64,000 nt of DNA from Pseudomonas costantinii (GCF_001870435.1 NZ_MDDR01000052.1:94890-158889), one strand, 5' to 3'. Positions 17,130-25,605 are shown, numbered from the stretch's first letter. Notes: generated by a model from the sequence alone, not told the origin. Numbers and translations: made by a program.

Positions 17130-17551
17130 GCCAGTGCCCGCCGCACGCCTTCCGCCAGCACAGCGTCAGGGTAGGCATACCCCGCGTTTTCGTGATGGAT
17201 GATCGCCTTCACAAATCCAGACATCACTGCAGGCTTGGCCAGATCAATCTCAGCTCCCAGCCGGGTGCCGGTATTGGTCTCGACGGCGCGCACATAGGCG
17301 GCGGTGTCGTTCTCTACCGATGGTGCCCAGCGGCTGATAATGGCCTTCACCGTCTTAAGCCCATGCTTACGCTGGTAGGTCAGCAGCAGCTTACCCAGCG
17401 CTCGGATACCATTCTCGGCAGTGTCGAAGCGGGCGAAGCGCTTCTCGATGGCGGGGTCTGGCTTGAGCTGGCCTTGCCATTGGTTGGCCGGGTTGTAGTC
17501 GATGTTGCCGGGGTTGCGATTACGCACCCCTCGAGTTTCTGCGGTCGGCAT
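17126..17551 (-). CDS. Phage 'structural protein'-family muralytic protein, probable endolysin
   Basis: A 141-aa protein of a family often labelled 'structural protein' in Pseudomonas phages: RGVRNRNPGNIDYNPANQWQG, then FDTAENGIRALGKLLLTYQRKHG, ISRWAPSVENDTAAYVRAV and VKAIIHHENAG. The NPGNI/WQG start and the alpha-helical core suggest a lysozyme-like cell-wall hydrolase. Its position immediately upstream of Rz/Rz1 supports endolysin; a virion-associated lysin is the alternative. ATG 17551 is preceded by CTGGAGAAAAGT. Confidence 0.72.
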   Translation of the reverse strand: MPTAETRGVRNRNPGNIDYNPANQWQGQLKPDPAIEKRFARFDTAENGIRALGKLLLTYQRKHGLKTVKAIISRWAPSVENDTAAYVRAVETNTGTRLGAEIDLAKPAVMSGFVKAIIHHENAGYAYPDAVLAEGVRRALA

Positions 17552-17589
17552 ACTTTTCTCCAGGCGAAAAAAAACCGCTCAAGGCGGTT
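17552..17589 (-). terminator. Terminator-SD cassette A
   Basis: Minus strand: AACCGC/GCGGTT stem (17589-17573), a run of eight T, then CGCCTGGAGAAAAGT directly before the endolysin ATG. One of five similar junctions in the late operon. Confidence 0.75.
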
Positions 17590-17608
17590 GTTGGTATTTA
17601 GCTATGGG

Positions 17609-17962
17609 TCAGTTGGGCGGAACCGGTCGTTTGCTACTGTCGGGGAAATCAGGGTTTTCCTCGGTCCACTTGCGAAGGCCAAGCCAGTAGGCCTTCCACT
17701 GCGCCGCGGTACCTGGGATGTCGTCGGCCCCATATTCGATAGAGGTAATGTTCATCTGTGCCTTGGGCATTTCCGAGGCGCGCCACTGATCCTCTTCCAT
17801 CCGGTCTAACAGATCGCTGCTGGACCAACCTGGGAACTGCCATATCTGATCCGCCGAGTCAGGCGCAGGCACACTTATAAGACCAGGCTCGGGCGGATCC
17901 TCAGCATCAACCCAGCTTCCAAGATAATTCCCGTCTTTATCCACGTAGAAGAATTGTGACAT
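17609..17962 (-). CDS. Tail fibre assembly / tail chaperone-like protein
   Basis: A 117-aa protein (MSQFFYVDKDGNYLGSW...) ending in WKAYWLGLRKWTEENPDFPDSSKRPVPP. It resembles the small acidic tail-fibre-assembly proteins encoded just after phage fibres, whose C-terminal 'LRxWTxxNPDFPD' segment is common. ATG 17962 (preceded by TTGGAG) is preferred over an upstream in-frame ATG at 18004 that overlaps the fibre gene. It probably helps fibre folding or attachment. Confidence 0.7.
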   Translation of the reverse strand: MSQFFYVDKDGNYLGSWVDAEDPPEPGLISVPAPDSADQIWQFPGWSSSDLLDRMEEDQWRASEMPKAQMNITSIEYGADDIPGTAAQWKAYWLGLRKWTEENPDFPDSSKRPVPPN

Positions 17963-17966
17963 GCGC

Positions 17967-19529
17967 TTAACTCCAAGCTCGAAAGGCATACTGCCAGTTT
18001 GCAATGGTGTAACTGACGTGACCGCCGCTCGTTTTGATCAGGCCGTTCCAAAATCCAGAACTTGGAAACCTAATGAACATATTTGTGGCATCTGGGCTGT
18101 AATAACAAAACCCATAGCCAGGCGTCGAGCCAACATAATCACCTGAAGGGCATGCGACTTCTATAACATCCCCTACCGAAAAGCCGCCATCAGCGGTTAC
18201 ACACTTTGCGTACATGACCTTTAACTTAGGCGTCGCAGCCAGTCCGTGTGTAATGGTCAATAGGCCTGAAGCCCCAGGGGATGACACCCAAAAAAGCGCA
18301 CCATTATTTGCCGGGTACTGTTTGGTGAAGATTGCGTCGGCAATGCTCATCTTCGCATCAAGGGCGGCCTTCAAATCCACCTGAGATGAAAGAGCGCCGA
18401 CAATTCCTCCCCATGTAATAGAAGGTGGTGACTTGTATGTTCCGTCCCCCGCCAAAAATTTCGCCTGATCACCAGCGGCAGGGGCAGGAATAAGTCCCTT
18501 TGCGCCCGCATTACTAGCAGTAGCCCCTGACATCGTAGCGACGCCACTAGAGCTGCCCGTGCCACCATTCTCTATAGACAGAACAGTTGTACCGGGAGGG
18601 TATATCGCTAATTCGACTCCGGCCTTCCAATTTCCAGCCCTCTTTCTCTTAATGAATGCTCTATCTGTATCATGATTCAACAACAACATTGATCCTTCAC
18701 TTGCCGAATTACCATAGAGTAATAATCCCTCACCATAGTCAGCACCAGGGGGAAGATTCGACGTAGTACCGGCACCGTAAGTAAATGTTCGGGATGCGGT
18801 TAGCGCGTTAACGTCCGAAACCCAAGGAGATCCAGCGGGAAGAATACCCAGCCCACCTAATTTGTTTTGACCTTGCAGCTTCCCAAAACCAGAAAGAATG
18901 TTATCGGATGCCGTGATAACGGTTGAGCTATTAGTGTTCAGACTGGTGAGAGGAGTAGATAGCGGCACAGAAGCTGAAGCAGCCGCTGCATCCGCTGATG
19001 CCTTAGCACTGGTCTCAGATATCTTTGACTGGTCGGCGTAGTACAACGAGGTATTAGCCCAAGCCTTAGAGGAATACATACCCGGCTCTACCTGAACCCC
19101 ATCGTCCGCCTCAGCCCACTTTTTGGCTATATCACGCGAAGCAGAAGCATTTGCTTCGGATGCCTCACTATTCGTTTCGCTAACCTTCGCTGCATCCGAA
19201 GAGGCCTTGGCCTGAGCGATCTGGGCAGACATGTCAGTAGCAGCGGTAGAGAATACTTTGGTCGCTGCGCGCAGCTGATCTGCCGAATCCTTGACGTAAC
19301 CCTGCATAGGCGCCAGAGAATAGCCGCCGGCAACAACCGTTACTCCTTGGTAATTCGGAGAGATCGATAACGCCGTGTCGCTGGCAATGTTGGTGACTTC
19401 GTACCACTCACCGTCAGGACCACGGAGTGCATCGCCGACGCGCGAGTTCGCAATGAAGGATGTCCCCGTGCCAATCACCGCATTGGAGCCTTGGGAAACG
19501 GAAACCGTGCCCATCTTGTACCAGCCCAT
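17967..19529 (-). CDS. Tail fibre protein
   Basis: A 520-aa fibre. The N-terminal part (MGWYKMGTVSVSQGSNAVIGTGTSF) is the head domain that docks fibres to the tail tip in many Pseudomonas siphophages. Next comes an Ala/Ser-rich repeat region (residues ~90-200: QIAQAKASSDAAKVSETNSEASEANASASRD), likely a triple coiled coil, then a beta-rich receptor-binding part ending in YTIANWQYAFRAWS. ATG 19529 has CTGGAGAAAAGT upstream; the frame is open to 19568 but that part covers the terminator cassette. The coding sequence is less GC-rich than its neighbours, usual for exchanged host-range genes. Confidence 0.85.
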   Translation of the reverse strand: MGWYKMGTVSVSQGSNAVIGTGTSFIANSRVGDALRGPDGEWYEVTNIASDTALSISPNYQGVTVVAGGYSLAPMQGYVKDSADQLRAATKVFSTAATDMSAQIAQAKASSDAAKVSETNSEASEANASASRDIAKKWAEADDGVQVEPGMYSSKAWANTSLYYADQSKISETSAKASADAAAASASVPLSTPLTSLNTNSSTVITASDNILSGFGKLQGQNKLGGLGILPAGSPWVSDVNALTASRTFTYGAGTTSNLPPGADYGEGLLLYGNSASEGSMLLLNHDTDRAFIKRKRAGNWKAGVELAIYPPGTTVLSIENGGTGSSSGVATMSGATASNAGAKGLIPAPAAGDQAKFLAGDGTYKSPPSITWGGIVGALSSQVDLKAALDAKMSIADAIFTKQYPANNGALFWVSSPGASGLLTITHGLAATPKLKVMYAKCVTADGGFSVGDVIEVACPSGDYVGSTPGYGFCYYSPDATNMFIRFPSSGFWNGLIKTSGGHVSYTIANWQYAFRAWS

Positions 19530-19565
19530 ACTTTTCTCCAGACAATAAAAACCGCTCGTGGCGGT
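19530..19565 (-). terminator. Terminator-SD cassette B
   Basis: ACCGC (19551-19555) pairs with GCGGT (19561-19565), then T-rich sequence and CTGGAGAAAAGT before the fibre ATG. Weaker stem and shorter T-run than cassette A. Confidence 0.65.
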
Positions 19566-19594
19566 CATTTAGATTTTGTGTAACTTATCGCTCG

Positions 19595-20230
19595 CTAAGA
19601 TATGGGTTTAGCAAATGCTATAGGAACGAAAAATCCCAGCGTAGAATTGTTCACGCCAACAATAAATGGAACAACCTGATTCCCCCCATAATCCCAAACA
19701 CAGTAAAGCTTCGCGTATCTGGTTGAGGCCCCAGCAACATCCATACCGATTGTATTTATCAGCATGTAATCCCCAGTATCTAGCGGTGACGGGGCAGTCC
19801 AGCTTGTCTTATATTGTCCAGGCTGCCCGGTACCAACCGAGCCGGCATATGCCCAGCTTGAGATCACCCTCGTAAACTGAGCGCAAGGCGTTCCACTATC
19901 AAACAACAAGTTAGTAGAGCCATCCCACAGCCTCAGGCCATAGGTTTCAGTCTCTCTTGACTTGAAGGCTGCACAGAAATATTTTCCAGCACCACCTCCA
20001 ATATAAGAAAACCCTGTCCAATTGCCCGGTCCGCCACCTATCGTTACATACTGGAAAGTCACGGAAGCATCCGGTCTCACAAATACAAGCGGCGGCTCAT
20101 CCGTTGTTATTGCAGGTGAAAAAGTCACTCCACCTGAGTATCTTCCGGACTGCAAAACAACCAGCCTCGAAAACTCAGAATCCAGAGTGACGACATCATT
20201 GTTATTTTTATATTCCAATCCGTAAGCCAT
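19595..20230 (-). CDS. Tail-tip accessory protein, unknown
   Basis: A 211-aa beta-rich protein (MAYGLEYKNNNDVVTLDSEFSRLVVLQSGRYSG...). It shares the start pattern 'LD-x-(E/S)-F-S/T-x-RVV-x-SG' with the 113-aa protein encoded just upstream, so the two may be paralogues. Both lie between J and the fibre gene, where small proteins often link fibre to tail tip. No named domain recognised. It abuts the upstream gene (stop at 20231, start at 20230). Confidence 0.7.
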   Translation of the reverse strand: MAYGLEYKNNNDVVTLDSEFSRLVVLQSGRYSGGVTFSPAITTDEPPLVFVRPDASVTFQYVTIGGGPGNWTGFSYIGGGAGKYFCAAFKSRETETYGLRLWDGSTNLLFDSGTPCAQFTRVISSWAYAGSVGTGQPGQYKTSWTAPSPLDTGDYMLINTIGMDVAGASTRYAKLYCVWDYGGNQVVPFIVGVNNSTLGFFVPIAFAKPIS

Positions 20231-20572
20231 TTATCTATACCTCATCACTAACAGTCTCTGCGTGGATAGACCTGTGGCACCCTGGGCATGAAGCCTGTTA
20301 CCAAACCAAACATAAACTCCACCGTCAGCTACCTGAGGCTCGTACTGAACTGCATAAGCATTTTGTGCACTGGGGTCTTGCGGGTATGCCCCAACTGGAA
20401 TGCATATAGCTGAGTGCGTAGCCGGGCTTACCCCCGGAATTGCAATATAGGTATTTCTCCCACCCCCTGGAGTACGAGCAACGAGGCCAGAATAAACAAC
20501 CCTCACAGTGAAAGAGTTCTCATCCAATTCAAGGAGGCCAGTAGGCCCCCATATTCTGATTCCTGCGATCAT
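20231..20572 (-). CDS. Tail-tip accessory protein, unknown
   Basis: A 113-aa protein (MIAGIRIWGPTGLLELDENSFTVRVVYSG...), overlapping the J stop by 4 bp (ATGA). Its first ~30 residues resemble those of the following 211-aa protein. Probably a tail-tip or fibre-linking component from position; no domain recognised. Confidence 0.7.
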   Translation of the reverse strand: MIAGIRIWGPTGLLELDENSFTVRVVYSGLVARTPGGGRNTYIAIPGVSPATHSAICIPVGAYPQDPSAQNAYAVQYEPQVADGGVYVWFGNRLHAQGATGLSTQRLLVMRYR

Positions 20573-23500
20573 GCTGTCAGATCCCCTAGCTGCACCCGCT
20601 TGACGTTGTTTTCGTCGTACACCTTGATCGCACGATTGGTCATCGTCAGGCGTCCACCACCAGGTGCCGGACCGTTGAACTCAAGGTTCCCGGCCTTATC
20701 CAAACGCCACCCCTGAACGCCAGCGACGTAGTTGTTGGACTGCAGAGCCTCACCGATCTTCAGCATCGAGATGCTGCCGTCCTCGATGAAGGCAGATCGC
20801 ATGAACACCTGGCCGTTCTGCACGGTGAATGGTGTAGAAAGCACGCCATTGATGTTGTTCACCACGGCGAACCTGTCGGCGCTCACCAGGAACTGGCTCT
20901 GCAACTGACCATCTACGTTCTCGATACCAAGCCCGATGCCTGCCGCGACGTACTGGCCATTCGCATTGAGCTGCATCTTCACGGACCACATCGTTGAGAG
21001 CTTGCCGTCTGTGTCTGCTTGGGCCTTGCTCACGGTCTGGATATCAGCCGTGTTTTCGCCGATCTTCACGCCGACCTGCTGGATGGCCTGGGCAGTCGCC
21101 TCCCGATCAGTGACCACAACTCTTTCCAGATCAGTTACGGTGCCGGCGACGTCGCCCACCTCTGCAGTAAGTTCGGTCTGCCGCTGCACCATGGCTGCGT
21201 TCTTCGTGGCCTGCGTCTTCACTTCCTGCGCGAAACTCGCCGAGGCGTTGTAGCCCTGGAGTGCATCAACCAGATCCCCCTCCCCCGTGTCGTCCCGATA
21301 AGCCGATTGCAACGCCTGAAGACTTGACGCCTGAGCCGTGACCACCCCGTCCAGTTCGGTGATGCTGGTGGTATTGATCTCAACTTGACGCGCAAGGCCA
21401 TTGGCAGTGACCACCGCCTGACCCACGTCCTGCCAGTAGTTGGCATTCGGTGGTGGCGTATCGACGGGTACCGGGCCGGTGGCCTGGTAGATCCGCTTAC
21501 CAACCACCACTAGGTCAAACTCAAGGTAGGTCGACTCCGGGTCGTAGGCGGACAACCCATCGAGCGCGTCGATCTGCGCCTGCAGCCCTGGGATCTTGTC
21601 GATCTCGTCCGTGATGTCCTTGCCCAGCTCCGTACGCCCAATCTGCCCGGCGATCAAATCCAGCACCGGCGCCGCATCGGCACTTGCCATCCCCATCACG
21701 CCGTTACCGACGGGATAGAACGGGCCAACGTTACCGGTACGGTCGACCAGGCGAGCCCAGAAGAAGAACTGCGCGCCGGCCTTTAGGGCCTGCATGCTGT
21801 AATTCGCTTGGGGGTGCGCCAAGTCTGCGAGTTTGGTCGCCACCGACAGATCATTAGCCTGTCCATACCAGAGCTCGGTGCGCTGGGTATCCTCGGCGTC
21901 AGCCGGGAAACCCCAGCGAATGCCAATGCCGAACAGCTCGCTAGTGGTGGACAGGAACGCCACGGCCGGCGGGAGGCCGACCTTCCCTTCCAGGTTGGTC
22001 AGATTGGAGCTCTTCCAAATGGACGAAATCTCGAACGCGCTCACCGACCGAACACGGGCGAGATATGCGCCCGAGTAAATGCCGGTGACGTCAACGCTGG
22101 TAGAGCCGGTGCGCTGCAGCTTGATCCAGTTTCCGCTGTCCTTGCGCCACTCCACGTCATAAGCCACTGCGCCAGCCACAGCAGGCCACGAGATATTCAT
22201 GGTGCTGATTGCCAGGCCCTGGTCCACGGAGTAGTTCGACGTGATGTCGACGCTCGTCGGGGCAGGAACTACGGTGATCGGTACAACGCTGATAGGCCGC
22301 TCTTCCAACCGGGCGCCGGTGTCGATGTGATCGAACTTGCTGGGGTCGTACTGCACGGCTGAGATTTCAAATACGCCGGGCTCTGGCCGCGCCACGCTGA
22401 CCACCCGGTAAAGCGGGATCGCCAGATCGTCGGCGTCCAGCGCCCACACTAGTTCACGCTCCGGTGGTACGGAGTAGGCCAGGGTTACGGTGACCTGTCG
22501 GCCACTGACCAGTTGCACCGTGCGCCCCTCGCACTTGCCGTCTGGCAAGTTGAGGATCAACCGGTCGCCGGGCTTGGCCTGGGTGTCACGGTCCAGGGTG
22601 ATGACCTTTCCGTTCACCGCCGAGATACGGCCACCCACCGGCCGACCTGCAAGCAGTTCGTCAGCAATGGGGATCACGTAACCAGGAAGCGGGATGCGAC
22701 CGTCGAGGCCGACCTTGAAGGTAACCGCCCGATCCTTGGAGTTGGTCAGCAGCGCCCACTTGCCGCGGCGCTGGGCCTCGGACTCGCGGGTACAACCAAT
22801 TGCGCTGATCTCCAGCGGATTGTCACCATAGCGCCGCTGGAGCTTTGCATCGGTCACAGCAGTGACATCGGTGTCGTAGTTGTTCAGCGGGTTGTCGTAG
22901 CTGATCAGCGCCCGGGTGTACCGGGTACGCTCCGACGCGCTGGAGTAGGTGAACTTACCGTCAAGGACGTTGGCCCTGGTATAGGCGAAGTCGAAGTCAG
23001 TGGCACGCGGCATATCCGACAGGGTGAAGACCTGGCCCTGGGCCCAGTAGGTCATGCCTCGGTAGATCGCCGATATGTCACGCAGCAGTGACCAGGCATC
23101 GGCTTTGCTCTGCAGGTTCAAGTTGCAGATGAAGCGCGGTTCCAGGCCCCCCTTCCCGTCCGGCACCAACTGGTCGCAGTATTGGGAAATACGATACAAC
23201 TCCCAAATATCAACCATCCACGGCTTGATGCGGCGACCCAGGCCGAAGCGGTCGGCGGTACTGATGTCGTAGGTCATCCAGACCGCGTTGTCGGTCCAAG
23301 CCTGCTTAAACGTGCCATCCCAGACGCCCGAGTAGGTGCGCGACACTGGGTCGTAGTTGCTCGGCACCTGCATCTTCTTCAGTTTGGTCTCGACGGTAAC
23401 GGCAGGAATGCTGCGGAACTGCTCGGCCGAGAACTCGATGTAAAGCAGCGCAGTATTCGGGTAGCGGATCTTCGCGTCGATCACCTCGGTGAAGCCGGCA

Positions 23501-24132
23501 ATTTGCATCGTGTCGGAGATTTTGTTGTTGTTCTGATTCGCGGTCAGGCGAGTGATCCGCATCAGCCAACCAGAAGTGGCCTTCGGCAAATTGATACGGC
23601 GCGTGCGCTCGTACAGGCTGGTGGTCTTGCCGTCGACAGCCTCGCTCAGCACCTGCTGATAGGCGCCGCCATCGGTGGCCAGCTCAACCTTGTATTCAAT
23701 CCGGTAGCCATTGACGTTGCCACCAGAGTCCACGGACTGAAGCACAGGCCACGCAAAACGGACGCGAACAGCGGAAAGCTGGGTATTGCTGATGGCCCGT
23801 ACCCACGGTGTCCCGCTGCGCAGCTCGGTACTGATCGTGGTCTCGTTCTCGACCGAAGGGATGCCCTGGATATAGCTCTGGTCCACGGCACCGGTGCGCC
23901 ACTCCCACTTCACGTTCGGGAAATTTATGTTGCCTTGAGGGTCTTGCAGGGGCGTGTTGTCGAGATAGATGTCTTTGGCAGTTGGCGTGCCCTCGAACTC
24001 ACCCTCGCCCACGGCAATGAGCATTTTTGCGATAGCAACAGAGCGCAGACTGTCCGGGGCCTCAGTCGGCGTTTTTGGTTTACCTTCGCCGCCTTTGGCG
24101 CCGTGTATATCGATCTTTTGTGCTGCGCCCAT
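20569..24132 (-). CDS. Tail tip / host specificity protein J
   Basis: An 1187-aa lambda gpJ-type central tip protein (lambda J is 1132 aa). The N-terminal part holds the hub domains (SLRSVAIAKMLIAVGEGEFEGTPTAKDIYLDNTPLQ, later GRRIKPWMVDIWELYRISQYCDQLVPDG). Fibronectin III-like domains follow (APTSVDITSNYSVDQG... and VAFLSTTSELFGIGIRW). A DUF1983-like C-terminal part (GIGLGIENVDGQLQSQFLVSADRFAVVNN) comes next, then AGWRLDKAGNLEFNG-type repeats. It would bind the receptor and start DNA ejection. ATG 24132 is preceded by CTGGAGAAAAGC. Confidence 0.93.
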   Translation of the reverse strand: MGAAQKIDIHGAKGGEGKPKTPTEAPDSLRSVAIAKMLIAVGEGEFEGTPTAKDIYLDNTPLQDPQGNINFPNVKWEWRTGAVDQSYIQGIPSVENETTISTELRSGTPWVRAISNTQLSAVRVRFAWPVLQSVDSGGNVNGYRIEYKVELATDGGAYQQVLSEAVDGKTTSLYERTRRINLPKATSGWLMRITRLTANQNNNKISDTMQIAGFTEVIDAKIRYPNTALLYIEFSAEQFRSIPAVTVETKLKKMQVPSNYDPVSRTYSGVWDGTFKQAWTDNAVWMTYDISTADRFGLGRRIKPWMVDIWELYRISQYCDQLVPDGKGGLEPRFICNLNLQSKADAWSLLRDISAIYRGMTYWAQGQVFTLSDMPRATDFDFAYTRANVLDGKFTYSSASERTRYTRALISYDNPLNNYDTDVTAVTDAKLQRRYGDNPLEISAIGCTRESEAQRRGKWALLTNSKDRAVTFKVGLDGRIPLPGYVIPIADELLAGRPVGGRISAVNGKVITLDRDTQAKPGDRLILNLPDGKCEGRTVQLVSGRQVTVTLAYSVPPERELVWALDADDLAIPLYRVVSVARPEPGVFEISAVQYDPSKFDHIDTGARLEERPISVVPITVVPAPTSVDITSNYSVDQGLAISTMNISWPAVAGAVAYDVEWRKDSGNWIKLQRTGSTSVDVTGIYSGAYLARVRSVSAFEISSIWKSSNLTNLEGKVGLPPAVAFLSTTSELFGIGIRWGFPADAEDTQRTELWYGQANDLSVATKLADLAHPQANYSMQALKAGAQFFFWARLVDRTGNVGPFYPVGNGVMGMASADAAPVLDLIAGQIGRTELGKDITDEIDKIPGLQAQIDALDGLSAYDPESTYLEFDLVVVGKRIYQATGPVPVDTPPPNANYWQDVGQAVVTANGLARQVEINTTSITELDGVVTAQASSLQALQSAYRDDTGEGDLVDALQGYNASASFAQEVKTQATKNAAMVQRQTELTAEVGDVAGTVTDLERVVVTDREATAQAIQQVGVKIGENTADIQTVSKAQADTDGKLSTMWSVKMQLNANGQYVAAGIGLGIENVDGQLQSQFLVSADRFAVVNNINGVLSTPFTVQNGQVFMRSAFIEDGSISMLKIGEALQSNNYVAGVQGWRLDKAGNLEFNGPAPGGGRLTMTNRAIKVYDENNVKRVQLGDLTA

Positions 24133-24170
24133 GCTTTTCTCCAGGCAATAAAAAACCGCCTCGTGGGCGG
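24133..24170 (-). terminator. Terminator-SD cassette C
   Basis: CCGCC (24156-24160) pairs with GGCGG (24166-24170) over TCGTG, followed on the minus strand by a T-run and CCTGGAGAAAAGC before the J start. Confidence 0.75.
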
Positions 24171-24191
24171 CTGCGACGCTTAAAGTGATGT

Positions 24192-24791
24192 CTACATCTG
24201 GTCTTCGGCGTATATCGCGGCGCTAATAATCGCCCCGCCGACCCTGCGCTTGCCGTAGCAGAGCGGGACCGGGTTGCCGGATGCAGTTGTGTTCTGCGCC
24301 GAGCCAAATGCATATCCAGGCTGGTTTTCGGGCGCAGCGCTCATCTTGAGGCCTGCCGCCTGCGGACTAAGCATTTGGATTACGCCCCCAGCAGCACTAC
24401 CGATACCGCCCGCTATGAGCGCTGCGCCTGTAGTTGTTGTCGACCCGAAAGCAAAAAAACCTACCACAATCAATATGGCGCCCAAAATGGTCTGCATCAG
24501 GCCTGCGCGCTTTCGGCCCGTAATTACAGGCGCTATACGGATTTCTCCGGAACCGCCAAATCCTAATTCTTTTTCTGCAAGATTTTTTGACCCTCGAAAC
24601 ACGGCAAACTCAATGCCGCGAGACTTGGCGTTCGACAGGAACCGCTCGAAGCCAGGGATCTGTACGCATAGCGCCTTGATAGCCTCGGCTGGGGACTTAA
24701 CTGACAACCTGAAAGATCTTCCAAATTGCCTAAGCTGCCCATAAAGCAAGATGGTAGTCATCGGCTGATAATTAATTGCGAGTGCTGACAT
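24192..24791 (-). CDS. Tail assembly protein I
   Basis: A 199-aa protein similar to lambda gpI, needed for tail tip assembly. It begins TTILLYGQLRQFGRSFRLSVKSPAEAIKALCVQIPGFERFL (the ubiquitin-like N-terminal part typical of gpI). A central Gly/Ala-rich hydrophobic region follows (MQTILGAILIVVGFFAFGSTTTTGAALIAGGIG), and the end (NPVPLCYGKRRVGGAIISAAIYAED) is conserved. ATG 24791 follows CTGGAGAAAACT; the frame extends to 24842 through the terminator. Confidence 0.9.
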   Translation of the reverse strand: MSALAINYQPMTTILLYGQLRQFGRSFRLSVKSPAEAIKALCVQIPGFERFLSNAKSRGIEFAVFRGSKNLAEKELGFGGSGEIRIAPVITGRKRAGLMQTILGAILIVVGFFAFGSTTTTGAALIAGGIGSAAGGVIQMLSPQAAGLKMSAAPENQPGYAFGSAQNTTASGNPVPLCYGKRRVGGAIISAAIYAEDQM

Positions 24792-24829
24792 AGTTTTCTC
24801 CAGGCGAAAAAAAACCCGCTGTAGCGGGC
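24792..24829 (-). terminator. Terminator-SD cassette D
   Basis: CCCGCT (24815-24820) pairs with AGCGGG (24823-24828); on the minus strand eight T and CGCCTGGAGAAAACT follow, then the ATG of tail gene I. It would end transcripts from the lipoprotein gene at 24839. Confidence 0.75.
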
Positions 24830-24838
24830 TTAATGGGA

Positions 24839-25240
24839 TCAATAAGCGGTAGCTGATATATCTGGACCGCCGGGCGACATGGATATTCTTCTTCTCAAAA
24901 CTTCTCCGCTTTTTATTTCGACATCGCGCTCAACCATCATCCCTCCCCCGCAAGCTGCGCTTGGCTTCGCGCCAAGCACTACTCGGCCGGCCTTAACACC
25001 AAACCTGGCCACCTCCCCCGAGGAGAATTCGGCAGCAAGCTCCCCATTGATATAGAAACGGTAATTGCATCCAGATCCAAACATCCCGCCATCTCGGGTA
25101 ACAATGAGTTGAGAATCGGACTTTGCAGCGAAGGCATAAAGCCGAGAGCTTGGCACCGGATCGGCCTTGTCGGCAGATATGGGCGAACTAGAGCAGCCGA
25201 CCAAGCTCAAAATAAAAAAAAATCCTACGAACAGTTTCAT
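24839..25240 (-). CDS. Phage-encoded lipoprotein, unknown
   Basis: A 133-aa lipoprotein with a signal peptide and lipobox (LFVGFFFILSLVGC, Cys16). The mature domain is beta-rich with three further Cys (GSGCNYRFYINGELAAEF, SAACGGGMMVE). Similar small lipoproteins are often carried near phage tail tip genes and may alter the cell surface of the lysogen. GAGGGAGCGAC precedes the ATG. It is the first gene of the island between tail genes I and K. A very similar leader occurs at 30049-30075. Confidence 0.8.
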   Translation of the reverse strand: MKLFVGFFFILSLVGCSSSPISADKADPVPSSRLYAFAAKSDSQLIVTRDGGMFGSGCNYRFYINGELAAEFSSGEVARFGVKAGRVVLGAKPSAACGGGMMVERDVEIKSGEVLRRRISMSPGGPDISATAY

Positions 25241-25295
25241 GTCGCTCCCTCGTTGAGATATGGCGAGACTTTATCACCAGGCAGAGAGCAACACG

Positions 25296-25314
25296 AAAGC
25301 CCGCAATGCGGGCC
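25296..25314 (-). terminator. Terminator-like hairpin closing the array
   Basis: GCCCGC (25299-25304) and GCGGGC (25308-25313) pair around a 3-nt loop; on the minus strand TTT follows, so it is a short-tailed terminator. It lies after the last array hairpin and before the lipoprotein leader, suggesting the array is transcribed on the minus strand and ends here. Confidence 0.6.
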
Positions 25315-25339
25315 ATGTCAATCGAAACCTTCTAAAACT

Positions 25340-25369
25340 GCAATGCCTCCTCCAAGAAGAGACATTACG
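25340..25369 (-). repeat. Array hairpin C (last)
   Basis: Minus strand: GTAATG pairs with CATTGC, extended inward by seven pairs (TCTCTTC with GAGGAGG, two of them G-T) around a TTG loop. Same outer sequence as hairpin B, different inner sequence, pairing preserved. Confidence 0.75.
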
Positions 25370-25457
25370 CTGTTATCAGCCCATACCAAATCAAATCACA
25401 CCCCGCCGGGCCTAGCCGCGACTTGCCGGACCAGAACCTGCCAGCGGCTTCTGCCAC

Positions 25458-25489
25458 CGCAATGCCGACTGATTCCAATCGGCATTACG
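25458..25489 (-). repeat. Array hairpin B (middle)
   Basis: Minus strand: CGTAATGCCGA pairs with TCGGCATTGCG (11 pairs, one G-T) around a 10-nt loop TTGGAATCAG. Preceded by GGGCTGACAACAG, a block shared with hairpin C (GGGCTGATAACAG). Confidence 0.75.
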
Positions 25490-25574
25490 CTGTTGTCAGC
25501 CCTCACCTAGACATGCCCGACCTAACCAGACCTCGCCCAACCTTGTCTCGCCACGCCACATGATGCATTCGCAC

Positions 25575-25605
25575 CGCAATGCCCTCTCATAGAAAGGATA
25601 TTACG
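25575..25605 (-). repeat. Array hairpin A (first, diverged)
   Basis: Minus strand: CGTAAT...ATTGCG outer arms, then eight inner positions (ATCCTTTC against GAGAGGGC) with one mismatch, around a TAT loop. It starts 7 nt after the stop codon of the upstream gene. Confidence 0.7.

Noticed and set aside
25361..25510. Short open frames through the array
   Set aside because: The plus frame (25109-25510) only crosses the array, lacks a ribosome site, and a 5-nt period is incompatible with codon structure.
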